Below, piece after piece: positions 55,536-62,376 of a DNA stretch of 64,000 nt; position 1 is the first letter of the stretch; each line of letters starts with the position of its first letter. Source of the stretch: a virus; IMG/VR virus record IMGVR_UViG_3300044949_001956, positions 1 to 64,000 of that record; one strand, 5' to 3'. The notes beneath the pieces were generated by a model, which saw only the letters and a list, made by a program, of their open reading frames with translations, ran no database searches and had not been told where the DNA came from. The position numbers and the translations under genes were made by a program.

Positions 55536-55717
55536 CGGTTCTTGATGAGCTTGTAGAGTTCTGGGGCTACAACAAAGGCTCCGAACACGAGGAAGGGCGC
55601 TGCAAGCATGAACAGTGACAGAGCAGCGCCGAAGATGAATCCTAGACCGATACCGAGTAAGATGTAGCCAAACGCTAGTATCAAAAGTCCGATGATGAGT
55701 CTTTCCTGATCAGGCAT
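55532..55717 (-). CDS. Small membrane protein with two TM segments (61 aa)
   Basis: Hydrophobic throughout (IIGLLILAFGYILLGIGLGF, then LSLFMLAAPFLVFGAFVV) with a short basic tail YKLIKNR. Coupled to neighbours by overlaps. Function unknown. Confidence 0.65.
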   Translation of the reverse strand: MPDQERLIIGLLILAFGYILLGIGLGFIFGAALSLFMLAAPFLVFGAFVVAPELYKLIKNR

Positions 55718-56030
55718 CTAACTCTCCCAGGGGATCAAAAATGTTGACTGTCTCTTCCTTTCTGGGTTCCATGATGACTCTACTGGGGTCATATCCAGTG
55801 TAGTACCAGAAGGCTATTCTAAGTGCGGACAGAGTCTTGAACTGTATGGAGGCGCCCTTGGCGATCATGATTGCCGCCGGCTCTCCGGAGCTCTTTCGTA
55901 CGTAGTCAATGAACTCCTCGTCGAAGAGGCACTGAGTTTCCAGTCGATTGATGTCACGAAGCAATGCCTCGCAAGTCTCTTTGTGCTTCTTGTTGAGGAA
56001 CGGAACGTCAGAGAACCTTATGTAAGCCAT
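55710..56030 (-). CDS. Hypothetical protein (106 aa)
   Basis: Starts MAYIRFSDVPFLNKKHKETC. Helical with ETQCLFDEEFIDYVRKSSGE and an acidic tail. No family. First gene of a three-gene run. Its ribosome binding site (GGGAGAG) is inside a 12-bp hairpin whose loop holds a late-promoter-like box. Confidence 0.65.
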   Translation of the reverse strand: MAYIRFSDVPFLNKKHKETCEALLRDINRLETQCLFDEEFIDYVRKSSGEPAAIMIAKGASIQFKTLSALRIAFWYYTGYDPSRVIMEPRKEETVNIFDPLGELDA

Positions 56031-56032
56031 CA

Positions 56033-56078
56033 GTCTCTCCCGTCAGTGTGTGTGCCTATTTAATGAGACGGGAGAGAC
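56033..56078 (-). promoter_or_regulatory. Hairpin covering the ribosome binding site of the 106-aa gene, with an internal late-type promoter
   Basis: Perfect 12-bp stem GTCTCTCCCGTC / GACGGGAGAGAC. The 3' arm contains GGGAGAG, the Shine-Dalgarno, 5 nt before the ATG. The 22-nt loop contains ATTAAATA (56057-56064), so transcripts starting there lose the 5' arm. Confidence 0.65.
56057..56064 (-). promoter_or_regulatory. T4-type late promoter-like box (ATTAAATA)
   Basis: Two mismatches to TATAAATA; lies in the loop of the hairpin at 56033-56078, about 27 nt before the ATG at 56030. Confidence 0.45.
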
Positions 56079-56095
56079 GCGGTTCAGTGCACCGC

Positions 56096-57139
56096 CTACG
56101 TCCAGATTGATTGACCGTTCGGACTACGAATACGATCTCTCCAAGCAGCTCGGATCAGCTCATGAGTCGCAGCAGGGAGCGGAATGTACTCTAGACGAGA
56201 GGCAATGTCACTGCCCTGACGGTATGCCCAATCAAAGAAGCGCATCGTATTCAAGCTGCCCGCCACCTTGTCCGCCGTCGGGTTGGTCGGCAACAGGATG
56301 TAGGTGGGCGAGGTGATCGGCCACACCGTCGCACCGTTCAGGTCGATGGTGTCGGCGGCGAAGTTCGGCACATTCCAATCGGCCGCCGCGGCGGTCGCCA
56401 GGAAGGCAGGCGGCTCCGGGCGCACGAAGTTGCCGGACTTGTTCCGGATCTGCGTGGTCGGCATCCGGTTCACCACGGCATAGGCGTTCTCGATGTAGCC
56501 GATCGTGCCCGGGGTGTTGCGGATGATGTTCGACACGCCTTCATTGCCGCGCGCGCCATTGCCCACCGGCCAGCGCACGGAGGTCCCGGCACCCGGACCA
56601 TTGCGCCACTCTTGGGAGATGCGCGAGAGATAGGTCGTCCACACCCAGGTCGTGCCCGAGCCATCGGCACGGTAGGCGACCGAAAGCGGCAGGTTCGGGA
56701 TACGGATGTCGCGGTTCAGCTCGGCGATCCGCGGATCGTTCCAGCGGGTGATCCGGCCGAAGAAGATGTCGGTGATGATTTCCGGCGTCAGGCGCAGCGC
56801 ATTGTCCGCCACACCCGGCAGGTTCGCGCTCAGCACGACCGAGCCCATGACGGTCGGGAACTGCAGAAGGTTGCGCTCGGCGAGCTGCGCCGTGGTCAGC
56901 GGCGCGTCAGAGGCGCCGAAATCGACCGTACGCGCGGTGATCTGGTTGATGCCGCCGCCGGAGCCGATTGACTGGTAGTTCAGCTGCACGCTGATGGCTT
57001 CTCGTGCGGCCTGCGCCCAGCGCTCATAGAGCGGACGGGGGAAGGTGGCGCCGGCGCCGGTGATCGTAAGTGTTTGTGCTGATAGACTGGGGGATGCTAG
57101 TAGAGCGGCACCAGTCAGCATTAATGTTCGTCGGTCCAT
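56096..57139 (-). CDS. pstS: Periplasmic phosphate-binding protein PstS
   Basis: 347 residues with a signal peptide (MDRRTLMLTGAALLASPSLSA). The P-binding sites are visible: ITGAGATFPRPLYERW, QSIGSGGGINQI, DFGASDAPL and VAYRADGSGTTWVW. It binds phosphate for the host Pst transporter. The middle of the gene (about 56.23-57.06 kb) is much richer in GC and GC-ending codons than its flanks, as expected for a recently host-derived gene. AAGGAG lies before the ATG. Confidence 0.92.
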   Translation of the reverse strand: MDRRTLMLTGAALLASPSLSAQTLTITGAGATFPRPLYERWAQAAREAISVQLNYQSIGSGGGINQITARTVDFGASDAPLTTAQLAERNLLQFPTVMGSVVLSANLPGVADNALRLTPEIITDIFFGRITRWNDPRIAELNRDIRIPNLPLSVAYRADGSGTTWVWTTYLSRISQEWRNGPGAGTSVRWPVGNGARGNEGVSNIIRNTPGTIGYIENAYAVVNRMPTTQIRNKSGNFVRPEPPAFLATAAAADWNVPNFAADTIDLNGATVWPITSPTYILLPTNPTADKVAGSLNTMRFFDWAYRQGSDIASRLEYIPLPAATHELIRAAWRDRIRSPNGQSIWT

Positions 57140-57179
57140 AATATCTCCTTTTCATGATGTACAAATCACATTTACAGAA

Positions 57180-57251
57180 AGCGGATGGCCAGACTCGAAC
57201 TGGTCTTCTACGGCTTGGAAGGCCGGGGCACAACCCTTATACCACACCCGC
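57180..57251 (-). tRNA. tRNA-Gly(TCC)
   Basis: Acceptor GCGGGTG / CATCCGC, anticodon loop CTTCCAA (TCC), T-loop TTCGAGT. CCA not encoded. 72 nt. Confidence 0.88.
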
Positions 57252-57499
57252 AAAACTAGCTGAGCCTCACGCCCTTGGCTCGAATGTTGTCTGGCATTAC
57301 CAATGAGCGACGTCCGCTATGCGGTCCGTATCCAGATCAAACATACTAGATGACGTTCTACTTTATCAGGTATGTCGCTCCCCCGTAGGCGAACTTACCA
57401 CGCCCATTATTCAGCACCACTGAGCCTGGACCCTTACGAACGCCTGACCACGATTGTAGAACTACGTCTCCTGTCACCTAGTATACCACTACTTAGTGT
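57252..57499. other. Mostly noncoding stretch between tRNA-Gly and phosphatase gene
   Basis: Apart from the 39-codon frame listed at 57358-57477, only fragments of protein-like sequence are seen on the minus strand (for example PDNIRAKGVRLS at about 57256-57291), broken by stops. No tRNA, promoter of the repeated type or strong hairpin recognised. It may hold decayed small genes. Confidence 0.4.
57358..57477 (-). CDS. Possible small protein (39 aa), GTG start
   Basis: Frame (V/M)TGDVVLQSWSGVRKGPGS and so on to ...YGGATYLIK looks protein-like, but the ribosome binding site is poorly placed (AGGAG lies inside the frame). Low confidence. Confidence 0.3.
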   Translation of the reverse strand: MTGDVVLQSWSGVRKGPGSVVLNNGRGKFAYGGATYLIK

Positions 57500-57862
57500 T
57501 CACCACTTATAGGCCCGCCGGATAATTTCGACAAGCTCCGGGTCCCGGTACTCATAGTTATCCGGGATCATGAGATTGAACACCGGCGTATTGAGACCGC
57601 AATCAGCCAGCAGCTTATTAACCACCATCTCATGGTCAAGCTGGACGCACACAATCTCATCCGCCCAAGTCAGCAGCACCCGATCCAGAGGGACCAGTGC
57701 ATAGTCGTGGATACCACAAGCCCGGGTGTTGTAGTTATACGGGTCCTGTGAAAGCACCCACGCGATGGTAGGAGACCGCAGAAGGCCCGCCGAACAAACC
57801 GTCAGAACCTTCTTGTATGAACCCTGGTGCGGGTTCTTGCAGTTGTGCAGCCGGTTCATCAT
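57500..57862 (-). CDS. Low-molecular-weight protein tyrosine phosphatase-like protein
   Basis: 120 residues. The CX5R loop is visible as VCSAGLLRSPT, preceded by a VLTV strand as in LMW-PTPs and the wider phage phosphatase group; ALVPLDRVLLTWADEIVCV follows. The Asp of the usual DPxx general-acid loop is not obvious. AAAGG lies 9 nt before the ATG. Likely a phosphatase on host or phage proteins. Confidence 0.75.
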   Translation of the reverse strand: MMNRLHNCKNPHQGSYKKVLTVCSAGLLRSPTIAWVLSQDPYNYNTRACGIHDYALVPLDRVLLTWADEIVCVQLDHEMVVNKLLADCGLNTPVFNLMIPDNYEYRDPELVEIIRRAYKW

Positions 57863-57991
57863 GTATGCATGCCTTTCTTCTGGAATACTTGTCGAAGACC
57901 AGGGCCCTGGAACCCATGGGTGGTTTTATCGGTTCTACCACCAGTCACCTTGAAGCCGTGTTCCCCATTAGCAACGGCTAGTCTTCGAACT

Positions 57992-58067
57992 TGGTGAGAG
58001 TGTGGTGGAGTCGAACCACCTCCGGCGTAGGCCACGTCTCCGCTCAGCTCCCAGCTCTTACACTCTC
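57992..58067 (-). tRNA. tRNA-like sequence, isotype unassigned
   Basis: 76 nt with acceptor GAGAGTG / CACTCTC (extendable to 8 bp), discriminator A, encoded CCA, and a perfect T-arm GGTGG TTCGACT CCACC. No anticodon stem-loop with a U33 fits the middle section, so it may be a degenerate or unusual tRNA. Confidence 0.5.
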
Positions 58068-58073
58068 AAACTT

Positions 58074-58168
58074 TGGTAGTCGTGACAGGACTCGAACCTG
58101 CAACCGCGCACCAATCTAGTGCATACGAGAGGTATAAGCTCTCCGCTCTGCCATTGAGCTACACGACC
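58074..58168 (-). tRNA. tRNA with UAU anticodon (Ile-type) and expanded variable arm
   Basis: 95 nt with acceptor GGTCGTG / CACGACT and encoded CCA. D-arm TAGCTCAATGGCAGAGC. Anticodon stem GAGAG/CTCTC with loop CTTATAC gives UAU. An 18-nt hairpin-forming insert (GCAC/GTGC) lies in the variable region, unusual for Ile. T-loop TTCGAGT. Confidence 0.75.
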
Positions 58169-58173
58169 AAAAA

Positions 58174-58250
58174 TGGTGCCCGCAGAGAGATTTGAACTCC
58201 CGACCTACTGATTACAAATCAGTTGCTGCTACCAGCTGAGCTATACGGGC
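58174..58250 (-). tRNA. tRNA-Thr(TGT)
   Basis: Acceptor GCCCGTA / TGCGGGC, anticodon stem ACTGA/TCAGT with loop TTTGTAA (TGT), T-loop TTCAAAT, encoded CCA. Confidence 0.9.
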
Positions 58251-58411
58251 TAGTTGGCTCGGGCTAACACCACCACGTTCGCAGTAGCGCTTGATCTCTT
58301 ATCGCACCCCCGAGCAGCACGATCGTATCCTACTACTAACCCGAACCGCTATCTCTGCTGTTACACTAACGATCCGGGATCTCAGCCCAAATAGGCGTAA
58401 GCTGAAGATTT

Positions 58412-58487
58412 TGGCTGGCCTGGCAGGGCTCGAACCTGCGACCCGGTGATTAACAGTCACCTGCTCTACCAGCTGAGCTACAGACCA
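58412..58487 (-). tRNA. tRNA-Asn(GTT)
   Basis: Acceptor TGGTCTG / CAGGCCA, anticodon stem GGTGA/TCACC with loop CTGTTAA (GTT), T-loop TTCGAGC, discriminator G, encoded CCA. The 160 bases before it (58251-58411) hold no gene I can support. Confidence 0.93.
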
Positions 58488-58501
58488 CAACCCATTATAT
58501 A

Positions 58502-58732
58502 TCAGGCAGCCTTGGTGCGGCGCTTGGCCTTCTCGACCAGTCGGTAGAAGTTCTTGGACTGACCCTTGGAGTTGGTGCGCTCGACAAGCTCGACCTGGAA
58601 GCCGTTCTCGCGGAGACGGTAAATCAGATGGTACGGCTGGCTGATGCGGAAGCGTGCAGCAATCTGCTTTGCGGTCAGTTCAGTGCCCGAGCGCATCGTG
58701 GTCAGAAGACGGTTATAAGCGGTAGTTTCCAT
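58502..58732 (-). CDS. Small winged-helix/HTH-type protein (76 aa)
   Basis: Starts METTAYNRLLTTMRSGTELT with AGGAGAT upstream. TAKQIAARFRISQPYHLIYR followed by RENGFQVELVERTNSKG looks like a helix-turn-helix with a beta wing. A DNA-binding regulator is the likely role. Its basic tail (KAKRRTKAA) supports nucleic-acid contact. Confidence 0.7.
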   Translation of the reverse strand: METTAYNRLLTTMRSGTELTAKQIAARFRISQPYHLIYRLRENGFQVELVERTNSKGQSKNFYRLVEKAKRRTKAA

Positions 58733-58743
58733 GTTATATCTCC

Positions 58744-58932
58744 TTAGAGGATGTCAATGAGTCGGCCGTTCTCATCAACGGCACGAACTCGGTGGTCCGG
58801 CAGCATTCGAGCCGCCGCTTCCATGTAAGACTGAACCAGTTGAGCCGAGGAGCCAGCGCCGTTACCGACTCGGTTGATAGTCGACCAGTCGGAGTACTTG
58901 TTGGCAACTTGGATCAGTAGATCGCCGTTCAT
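58744..58932 (-). CDS. Small hypothetical early protein (62 aa)
   Basis: Starts MNGDLLIQVANKYSDWSTIN. Contains QLVQSYMEAAARMLPDHRVR. AAGGAA lies about 11 nt upstream; promoter at 58965-58993. Transcribed with the winged-helix gene. No family. Confidence 0.6.
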   Translation of the reverse strand: MNGDLLIQVANKYSDWSTINRVGNGAGSSAQLVQSYMEAAARMLPDHRVRAVDENGRLIDIL

Positions 58933-58964
58933 GTGGAAGTTGGTTCCTTTTGGTTAACTCTTAT

Positions 58965-58993
58965 GTTATACCATGGGTGGGGTATAAAGTCAA
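58965..58993 (-). promoter_or_regulatory. Early promoter cassette
   Basis: Minus-strand TTGACT, 17-bp spacer, TATAAC, 33 nt before the 62-aa gene. Confidence 0.7.
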
Positions 58994-59036
58994 CCATAGT
59001 TTTGTAACAGAGTGCTACAGCAGGTTTGTATACAAA

Positions 59037-59477
59037 CTAGATTGTATACTCGAAGTTCACGGTGAACTCATTCTCCTGCAGTAGCTTGGCACCGTTTGAG
59101 AGGTGAAAGTCTCTAGCCATGTCCGTCTTGGGACTCAGAGTGACTGCTCGAGTCACACGAGGCTTGTTCCAGCGGATATGGGTGAGCGCTTGGGTGATGA
59201 TCTTTCGCCCAGAGCCCTTCTGGAAGGACCAGACCGAGTAGAAGCAAGCCACGTTGAAGCTCGACCACTCAGACAGAACGTCGGCTTCGGTCTTGGGTAC
59301 CGCACCGAGATAGGCGCCGCACAGCACCGCCTTCACGCTTATCTCCTCATGGAGCACAAAGCACTCTCGGTTTGCCGCTATTCGCTGCCAATGAGTTATG
59401 TTAGGCCTGACTGGATCGGTCTGAAGTACCTGCGACCAGTGCTCACTGTGTGTCCTGACTGCGGTCAATTGCTCCAT
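59037..59477 (-). CDS. GNAT-like acetyltransferase
   Basis: 146 residues. The central strand-loop-helix CFYSVWSFQKGSGRKIITQA matches the acetyl-CoA pyrophosphate loop (Q/R-x-x-G-x-G/A), followed by FHLSNGAKLLQENEF, the family's C-terminal strand. The substrate is unknown. Probably acetylates a small molecule or host protein. Confidence 0.7.
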   Translation of the reverse strand: MEQLTAVRTHSEHWSQVLQTDPVRPNITHWQRIAANRECFVLHEEISVKAVLCGAYLGAVPKTEADVLSEWSSFNVACFYSVWSFQKGSGRKIITQALTHIRWNKPRVTRAVTLSPKTDMARDFHLSNGAKLLQENEFTVNFEYTI

Positions 59478-59519
59478 GATGTCACCCCAAGTTTGACTTG
59501 CAGTACTATATAACCTACC

Positions 59520-59717
59520 TCAGTAGGCGGGGGTAAAGTACTCTAGGGTCTTCTTGATGGCCCTGTAGTGCTCGTCGATCTCCTTGATATTCTCGAGTCG
59601 ATTGCCGAGTCCATACTTGAGCACCATGTCGAGCTCGGAGTGCATTGCGCGCTCGAGGATCTCGAGGTGGTACTTTAGAAAGTCGATCGTAACTGCTTCG
59701 TCGTGGATCTTGCTCAT
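59520..59717 (-). CDS. Hypothetical protein (65 aa)
   Basis: Starts MSKIHDEAVTIDFLKYHLEI. All-helical (ERAMHSELDMVLKYGLGNRL). No family. First of a run of small genes in this block. Confidence 0.55.
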   Translation of the reverse strand: MSKIHDEAVTIDFLKYHLEILERAMHSELDMVLKYGLGNRLENIKEIDEHYRAIKKTLEYFTPAY

Positions 59718-59718
59718 G

Positions 59719-60021
59719 TCAGAGTGTTCTCACAATGGTGTGTCTAAAGCGAGTGGTAGAGCCATAGGCTTCCCAGGATGGCTGTCTAAGCTCTCGAAGA
59801 AGACCTAGCTTTGCATTCTCTAGGTCCGCGGACCTCAAGGCATCATCTTGGGCCTTTGCAAAGATTATAGTTTCCTTCTCGCCCAGCACCTCTTCCTTGA
59901 TCTTGTATGCGGTGGTCCTGACTACGTACCGCTTCTTGCCCTTGGTATCCTTCACGTACTTGGTGAAGTACCCGTAGGGCTTGCTGTCCCAGATGTCATC
60001 TAGCTCTTCTTTGCTGAGCAT
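59719..60021 (-). CDS. Hypothetical protein (100 aa)
   Basis: Starts MLSKEELDDIWDSKPYGYFT. Basic beta-rich middle (DTKGKKRYVVRTTAYKIKEE) and helical end. No family recognised. Confidence 0.55.
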   Translation of the reverse strand: MLSKEELDDIWDSKPYGYFTKYVKDTKGKKRYVVRTTAYKIKEEVLGEKETIIFAKAQDDALRSADLENAKLGLLRELRQPSWEAYGSTTRFRHTIVRTL

Positions 60022-60022
60022 G

Positions 60023-60217
60023 TCAGACCTTCATGATCGCACGGAGCATCTTCTCTTCAACGCCAGCTGCAAGAGCGACGTTGTAGAGCGTCCGGAGCTT
60101 TCGAATGGTCAAGTCGATGGCTTCCTGGTTGGAGATGCCCTCCAGGTCCTCGACTCCCATATAGGACAGGGAGTCGCAGAGGTGGTCGATCAATTCAGTC
60201 ACTTCGGACTCACTCAT
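60023..60217 (-). CDS. Hypothetical protein (64 aa)
   Basis: Starts MSESEVTELIDHLCDSLSYM with GGAGACAAGACC directly upstream, the same type of ribosome binding site as the other early genes. Helical, with ISNQEAIDLTIRKLRTLYNV. No family. Confidence 0.6.
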   Translation of the reverse strand: MSESEVTELIDHLCDSLSYMGVEDLEGISNQEAIDLTIRKLRTLYNVALAAGVEEKMLRAIMKV

Positions 60218-60251
60218 GGTCTTGTCTCCGTATGTTTGGATGTACACAGTG

Positions 60252-60578
60252 TTACGCGACATACCAGGTCTCGATCTCGTCTTCTACCTGGATGGACTCA
60301 GAGCCGTCGTACTCGGTGATCTTGAACCGAGTGCCCTGGGGAATCCACTCGATCTCCAGGTCATAAAAACCACTCCCGAGGTAGATGCCTGGGTACGTAT
60401 CTTCCAGATACTTGATCATGTCGTCCCTGCTCATGGACTTGCCGTCGGTCCGGACGTACTCGACGACAGTCGGATCAAACAAGATCGCTGGATGATCCTC
60501 ATTCCAAGTCGACCAGCCAGAGCCGAAGCTCGGGCTAAACAGTACGGCAACGTTGCCGCCTTCAATCACCTTGTGCAT
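60252..60578 (-). CDS. Conserved hypothetical protein (108 aa)
   Basis: Starts MHKVIEGGNVAVLFSPSFGS with GAGGAG about 9 nt upstream. Contains GWSTWNEDHPAILFDPTVVE and LEIEWIPQGTRFKITEYDGS, a pattern I have seen in phage and bacterial proteins of unknown function (VLFSPxFGxGW ... EWIPxGTxFxIxEYDGSE). Confidence 0.7.
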   Translation of the reverse strand: MHKVIEGGNVAVLFSPSFGSGWSTWNEDHPAILFDPTVVEYVRTDGKSMSRDDMIKYLEDTYPGIYLGSGFYDLEIEWIPQGTRFKITEYDGSESIQVEDEIETWYVA

Positions 60579-60585
60579 ATATCTA

Positions 60586-61026
60586 TCACTCCTCTGTTTG
60601 GCTGTCACTAACTATCACGAGTTCAGCTTGAAGCTCGCATCGAACCGTGTGTCGGCACTTCTTGTGGAACTGCCAGCCGGTGCACGTGCAGGACCAGAGT
60701 CGTGTGTGGCTATTCAGCTGCACGATATATACTTCACCGGTCTTGGACGAGGTCACGTTGTAGACCCGGTCCTTGATGGGCGCCTTCGGCTTTACCGGCT
60801 TGTCGTTGACAGCAACGATCCGATGCTCGGGCACCATGTTGAGGGCCCTGGTCTCCGAGTTGAGGAGACACACGTGAGGGCCCTTGAGCCAAGACGGTGC
60901 ACCGACCACGGTGCCACGAAGAGTGTCGGTCTTCCGTGCACGGTGCTTGCTGTCGTGAGCAAAGTACTGCAGAGTGTGAGCCATGTCGATGGTCACCTCG
61001 ACCTCAGAACCGATAGGCAATTCCAT
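60586..61026 (-). CDS. SWIM-type zinc-finger protein
   Basis: 146 residues. The C-terminal SWIM motif is visible as WSCTCTGWQFHKKCRHTVRC (CxCx(n)CxH). The N-terminal part is beta-rich (GSEVEVTIDMAHTLQYFAHD). SWIM domains bind DNA or protein; the role here is unknown. Own early promoter at 61052-61079 and AAGGAA before the ATG. Confidence 0.75.
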   Translation of the reverse strand: MELPIGSEVEVTIDMAHTLQYFAHDSKHRARKTDTLRGTVVGAPSWLKGPHVCLLNSETRALNMVPEHRIVAVNDKPVKPKAPIKDRVYNVTSSKTGEVYIVQLNSHTRLWSCTCTGWQFHKKCRHTVRCELQAELVIVSDSQTEE

Positions 61027-61051
61027 ATTGGTTTCCTTTATGTCACTACCG

Positions 61052-61079
61052 ATTATACCGAGGCCAAGGCAAAAGTCAA
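61052..61079 (-). promoter_or_regulatory. Early sigma70-type promoter for the SWIM gene
   Basis: Minus-strand TTGACT, 16-bp spacer, TATAAT, about 26 nt before the ATG. Confidence 0.7.
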
Positions 61080-61082
61080 CGA

Positions 61083-61505
61083 CTATGCTATCTTCTCCAT
61101 CTTGGACCGCACCTCGCGCTCGAGTCGATCCCAGCGACTGATCTTGCCGTTGCTGTAGGCAAAGTCGTCGCTCATCTCGTCCTGGTAGCGCCAGTTCTTA
61201 ATGTTGTCGAGGGTCTGCTGCAGCACCTCTCGAGTTATCTCAGGGAGATCCTCGATCTGTTCTCGGGCCCAGGTCAGCGCCTGTGAGCGGGTGGCAAAGG
61301 TACCCAGACGGGTATCGGTGCCGAGCTCTTCGCTGATGGGGTTGTAGACGGTGACGCCGAACTGCTCGCCGACCTTGTGGTGAGAGTTGTACACGAGCGT
61401 GCCGTAGACCTTCTGGGTGTCGTCGTCAATCAGGCGCCAGCCCTTGTACCAGACCTCACCCTGCTTGTTCTTGTAGTCGATGATCTTCTTGGCGACCAGG
61501 TTCAT
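61083..61505 (-). CDS. Hypothetical protein (140 aa)
   Basis: Starts MNLVAKKIIDYKNKQGEVWY with CGGAGAG upstream; its ATG overlaps the upstream stop (TGATG). Contains DTRLGTFATRSQALTWAREQ, a small alpha/beta pattern, and a charged C-terminus. No family. Confidence 0.6.
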   Translation of the reverse strand: MNLVAKKIIDYKNKQGEVWYKGWRLIDDDTQKVYGTLVYNSHHKVGEQFGVTVYNPISEELGTDTRLGTFATRSQALTWAREQIEDLPEITREVLQQTLDNIKNWRYQDEMSDDFAYSNGKISRWDRLEREVRSKMEKIA

Positions 61506-61771
61506 CACTTCTCTCCGTACTTGGCCTTGTCAAGGCTGCGGCGAATGCTGCTGACCAAGATCTCAGCGGAGTTGATCGCGGCCTCTGGGTTCATGCGGCC
61601 CGCACTGAAGAAGGCCGACTCGAGGCGACCGATGTGGGAGGAGTAGGCCGTCCGCCAGGCATCGGACTCCTTGGCGCCGTTCTTGACCAGAGTCTCGGCA
61701 TACTCCATGGTCAGCTTGAACGCGGTGTCCAGGAGCTGATTGATCCGAACGGAATCGGTGTTGTCGCTCAT
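61505..61771 (-). CDS. Hypothetical early protein (88 aa)
   Basis: Starts MSDNTDSVRINQLLDTAFKL with GGAGACAGACAG directly upstream; an in-frame leader ATG (MDNGDRQ) lies at the predicted +1. Helical, with NPEAAINSAEILVSSIRRSL. No family. Confidence 0.6.
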   Translation of the reverse strand: MSDNTDSVRINQLLDTAFKLTMEYAETLVKNGAKESDAWRTAYSSHIGRLESAFFSAGRMNPEAAINSAEILVSSIRRSLDKAKYGEK

Positions 61772-61798
61772 CTGTCTGTCTCCGTTGTCCATAGTCTC

Positions 61799-61827
61799 TT
61801 TATAACCCAGGTCGCTTTTAAAGTCAA
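61799..61827 (-). promoter_or_regulatory. Early promoter cassette
   Basis: Minus-strand TTGACT, 17-bp spacer, TATAAA, then GAGACTATGGACAACGGAGA. Confidence 0.75.
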
Positions 61828-61835
61828 CCCCTATC

Positions 61836-62078
61836 TCAGTTATAATTCCAGGCTTCCATCGAGACCTGGTGACCCGCCGAAGCCCATTCGGCCCGAAAGC
61901 CGTTGAACAGGGAAATGGCGAGCTTGGAGCCCGACGTCTCGAAGATATCGTATACAGAGCGATCGCCGCTCTCGGCGTCAACTTCCCAGATGATCACCCG
62001 ATACGTGTCGAACCCCTGCAGCTCGGCGGGGAGCCGCTTTTGGGTGAGGTTCCGGGAGAGATCGATGTTGATGGCCAT
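61836..62078 (-). CDS. Hypothetical early protein (80 aa)
   Basis: Starts MAINIDLSRNLTQKRLPAEL with CGGAGACAGACACA upstream. Beta-alpha small protein with IIWEVDAESGDRSVYDIFET. No family. Confidence 0.6.
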   Translation of the reverse strand: MAINIDLSRNLTQKRLPAELQGFDTYRVIIWEVDAESGDRSVYDIFETSGSKLAISLFNGFRAEWASAGHQVSMEAWNYN

Positions 62079-62105
62079 TGTGTCTGTCTCCGTGTTGATA
62101 GTCCC

Positions 62106-62134
62106 TTTATACCACCACCCGCTTTTAAAGTCAA
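62106..62134 (-). promoter_or_regulatory. Early promoter cassette (variant leader)
   Basis: Minus-strand TTGACT, 17-bp spacer, TATAAA. The leader has ATC instead of the in-frame ATG seen in other copies. Confidence 0.72.
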
Positions 62135-62270
62135 CCCCTATCTTGCGGCACCCACCGGCAGACCCCCACAAAGGTACCCGCTAGGCAAAAAGTCAATAAA
62201 ATCAATAACTTAGCCGATCTAGGGGTTCTATACAAAATGTATAAGAATCAATGGTTTAGCCGATTCCATA

Positions 62271-62341
62271 CAGCTACCAGCGATCTAAGTCAGCTAGACT
62301 GATGGGAAACCCACTAGAGCGGCTTAGTACGATAGTAGCTG
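62271..62341 (+). repeat. Conserved hairpin element, copy 2
   Basis: Outer stem CAGCTAC...GTAGCTG with paired internal CG and TAAG blocks encloses the 19-nt core AGACTGATGGGAAACCCAC (62296-62314), identical to copy 1 at 49821-49839 (opposite strand). A TTTTT run follows, so it may also terminate transcription. Confidence 0.7.
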
Positions 62342-62376
62342 TTTTTAGGTGACCCGCAAAAATTATTTCCGAATCT

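Noticed and set aside
57863-57991. Protein-like frame (VANGEHGFKVTGGRTDKTTH and on) upstream of the phosphatase gene
   Set aside because: No ATG, GTG or TTG with a ribosome binding site precedes it; only a 28-codon GTG frame remains. It could be a decayed gene but cannot be supported.
58251-58411. Possible extra tRNA (TAGTGTAACAGCAG with GGTTCGGG) on the minus strand
   Set aside because: The enclosing stem GATCGT/ACGATC gives only about 54 nt and there is no T-arm or anticodon arm.
58299-58490. 63-codon minus-strand frame over the tRNA-Asn gene
   Set aside because: It covers the tRNA, has no ribosome binding site and no protein-like composition.
49797-62341. Hammerhead ribozyme in the repeated hairpin element (core CTGATG ... 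GAAAC)
   Set aside because: The core reads CTGATGGGAAACCC: the A9 position and a separate stem II are missing and the GAAA is better explained as the loop of a TGGG/CCCA hairpin. It was kept as an unexplained conserved element only.
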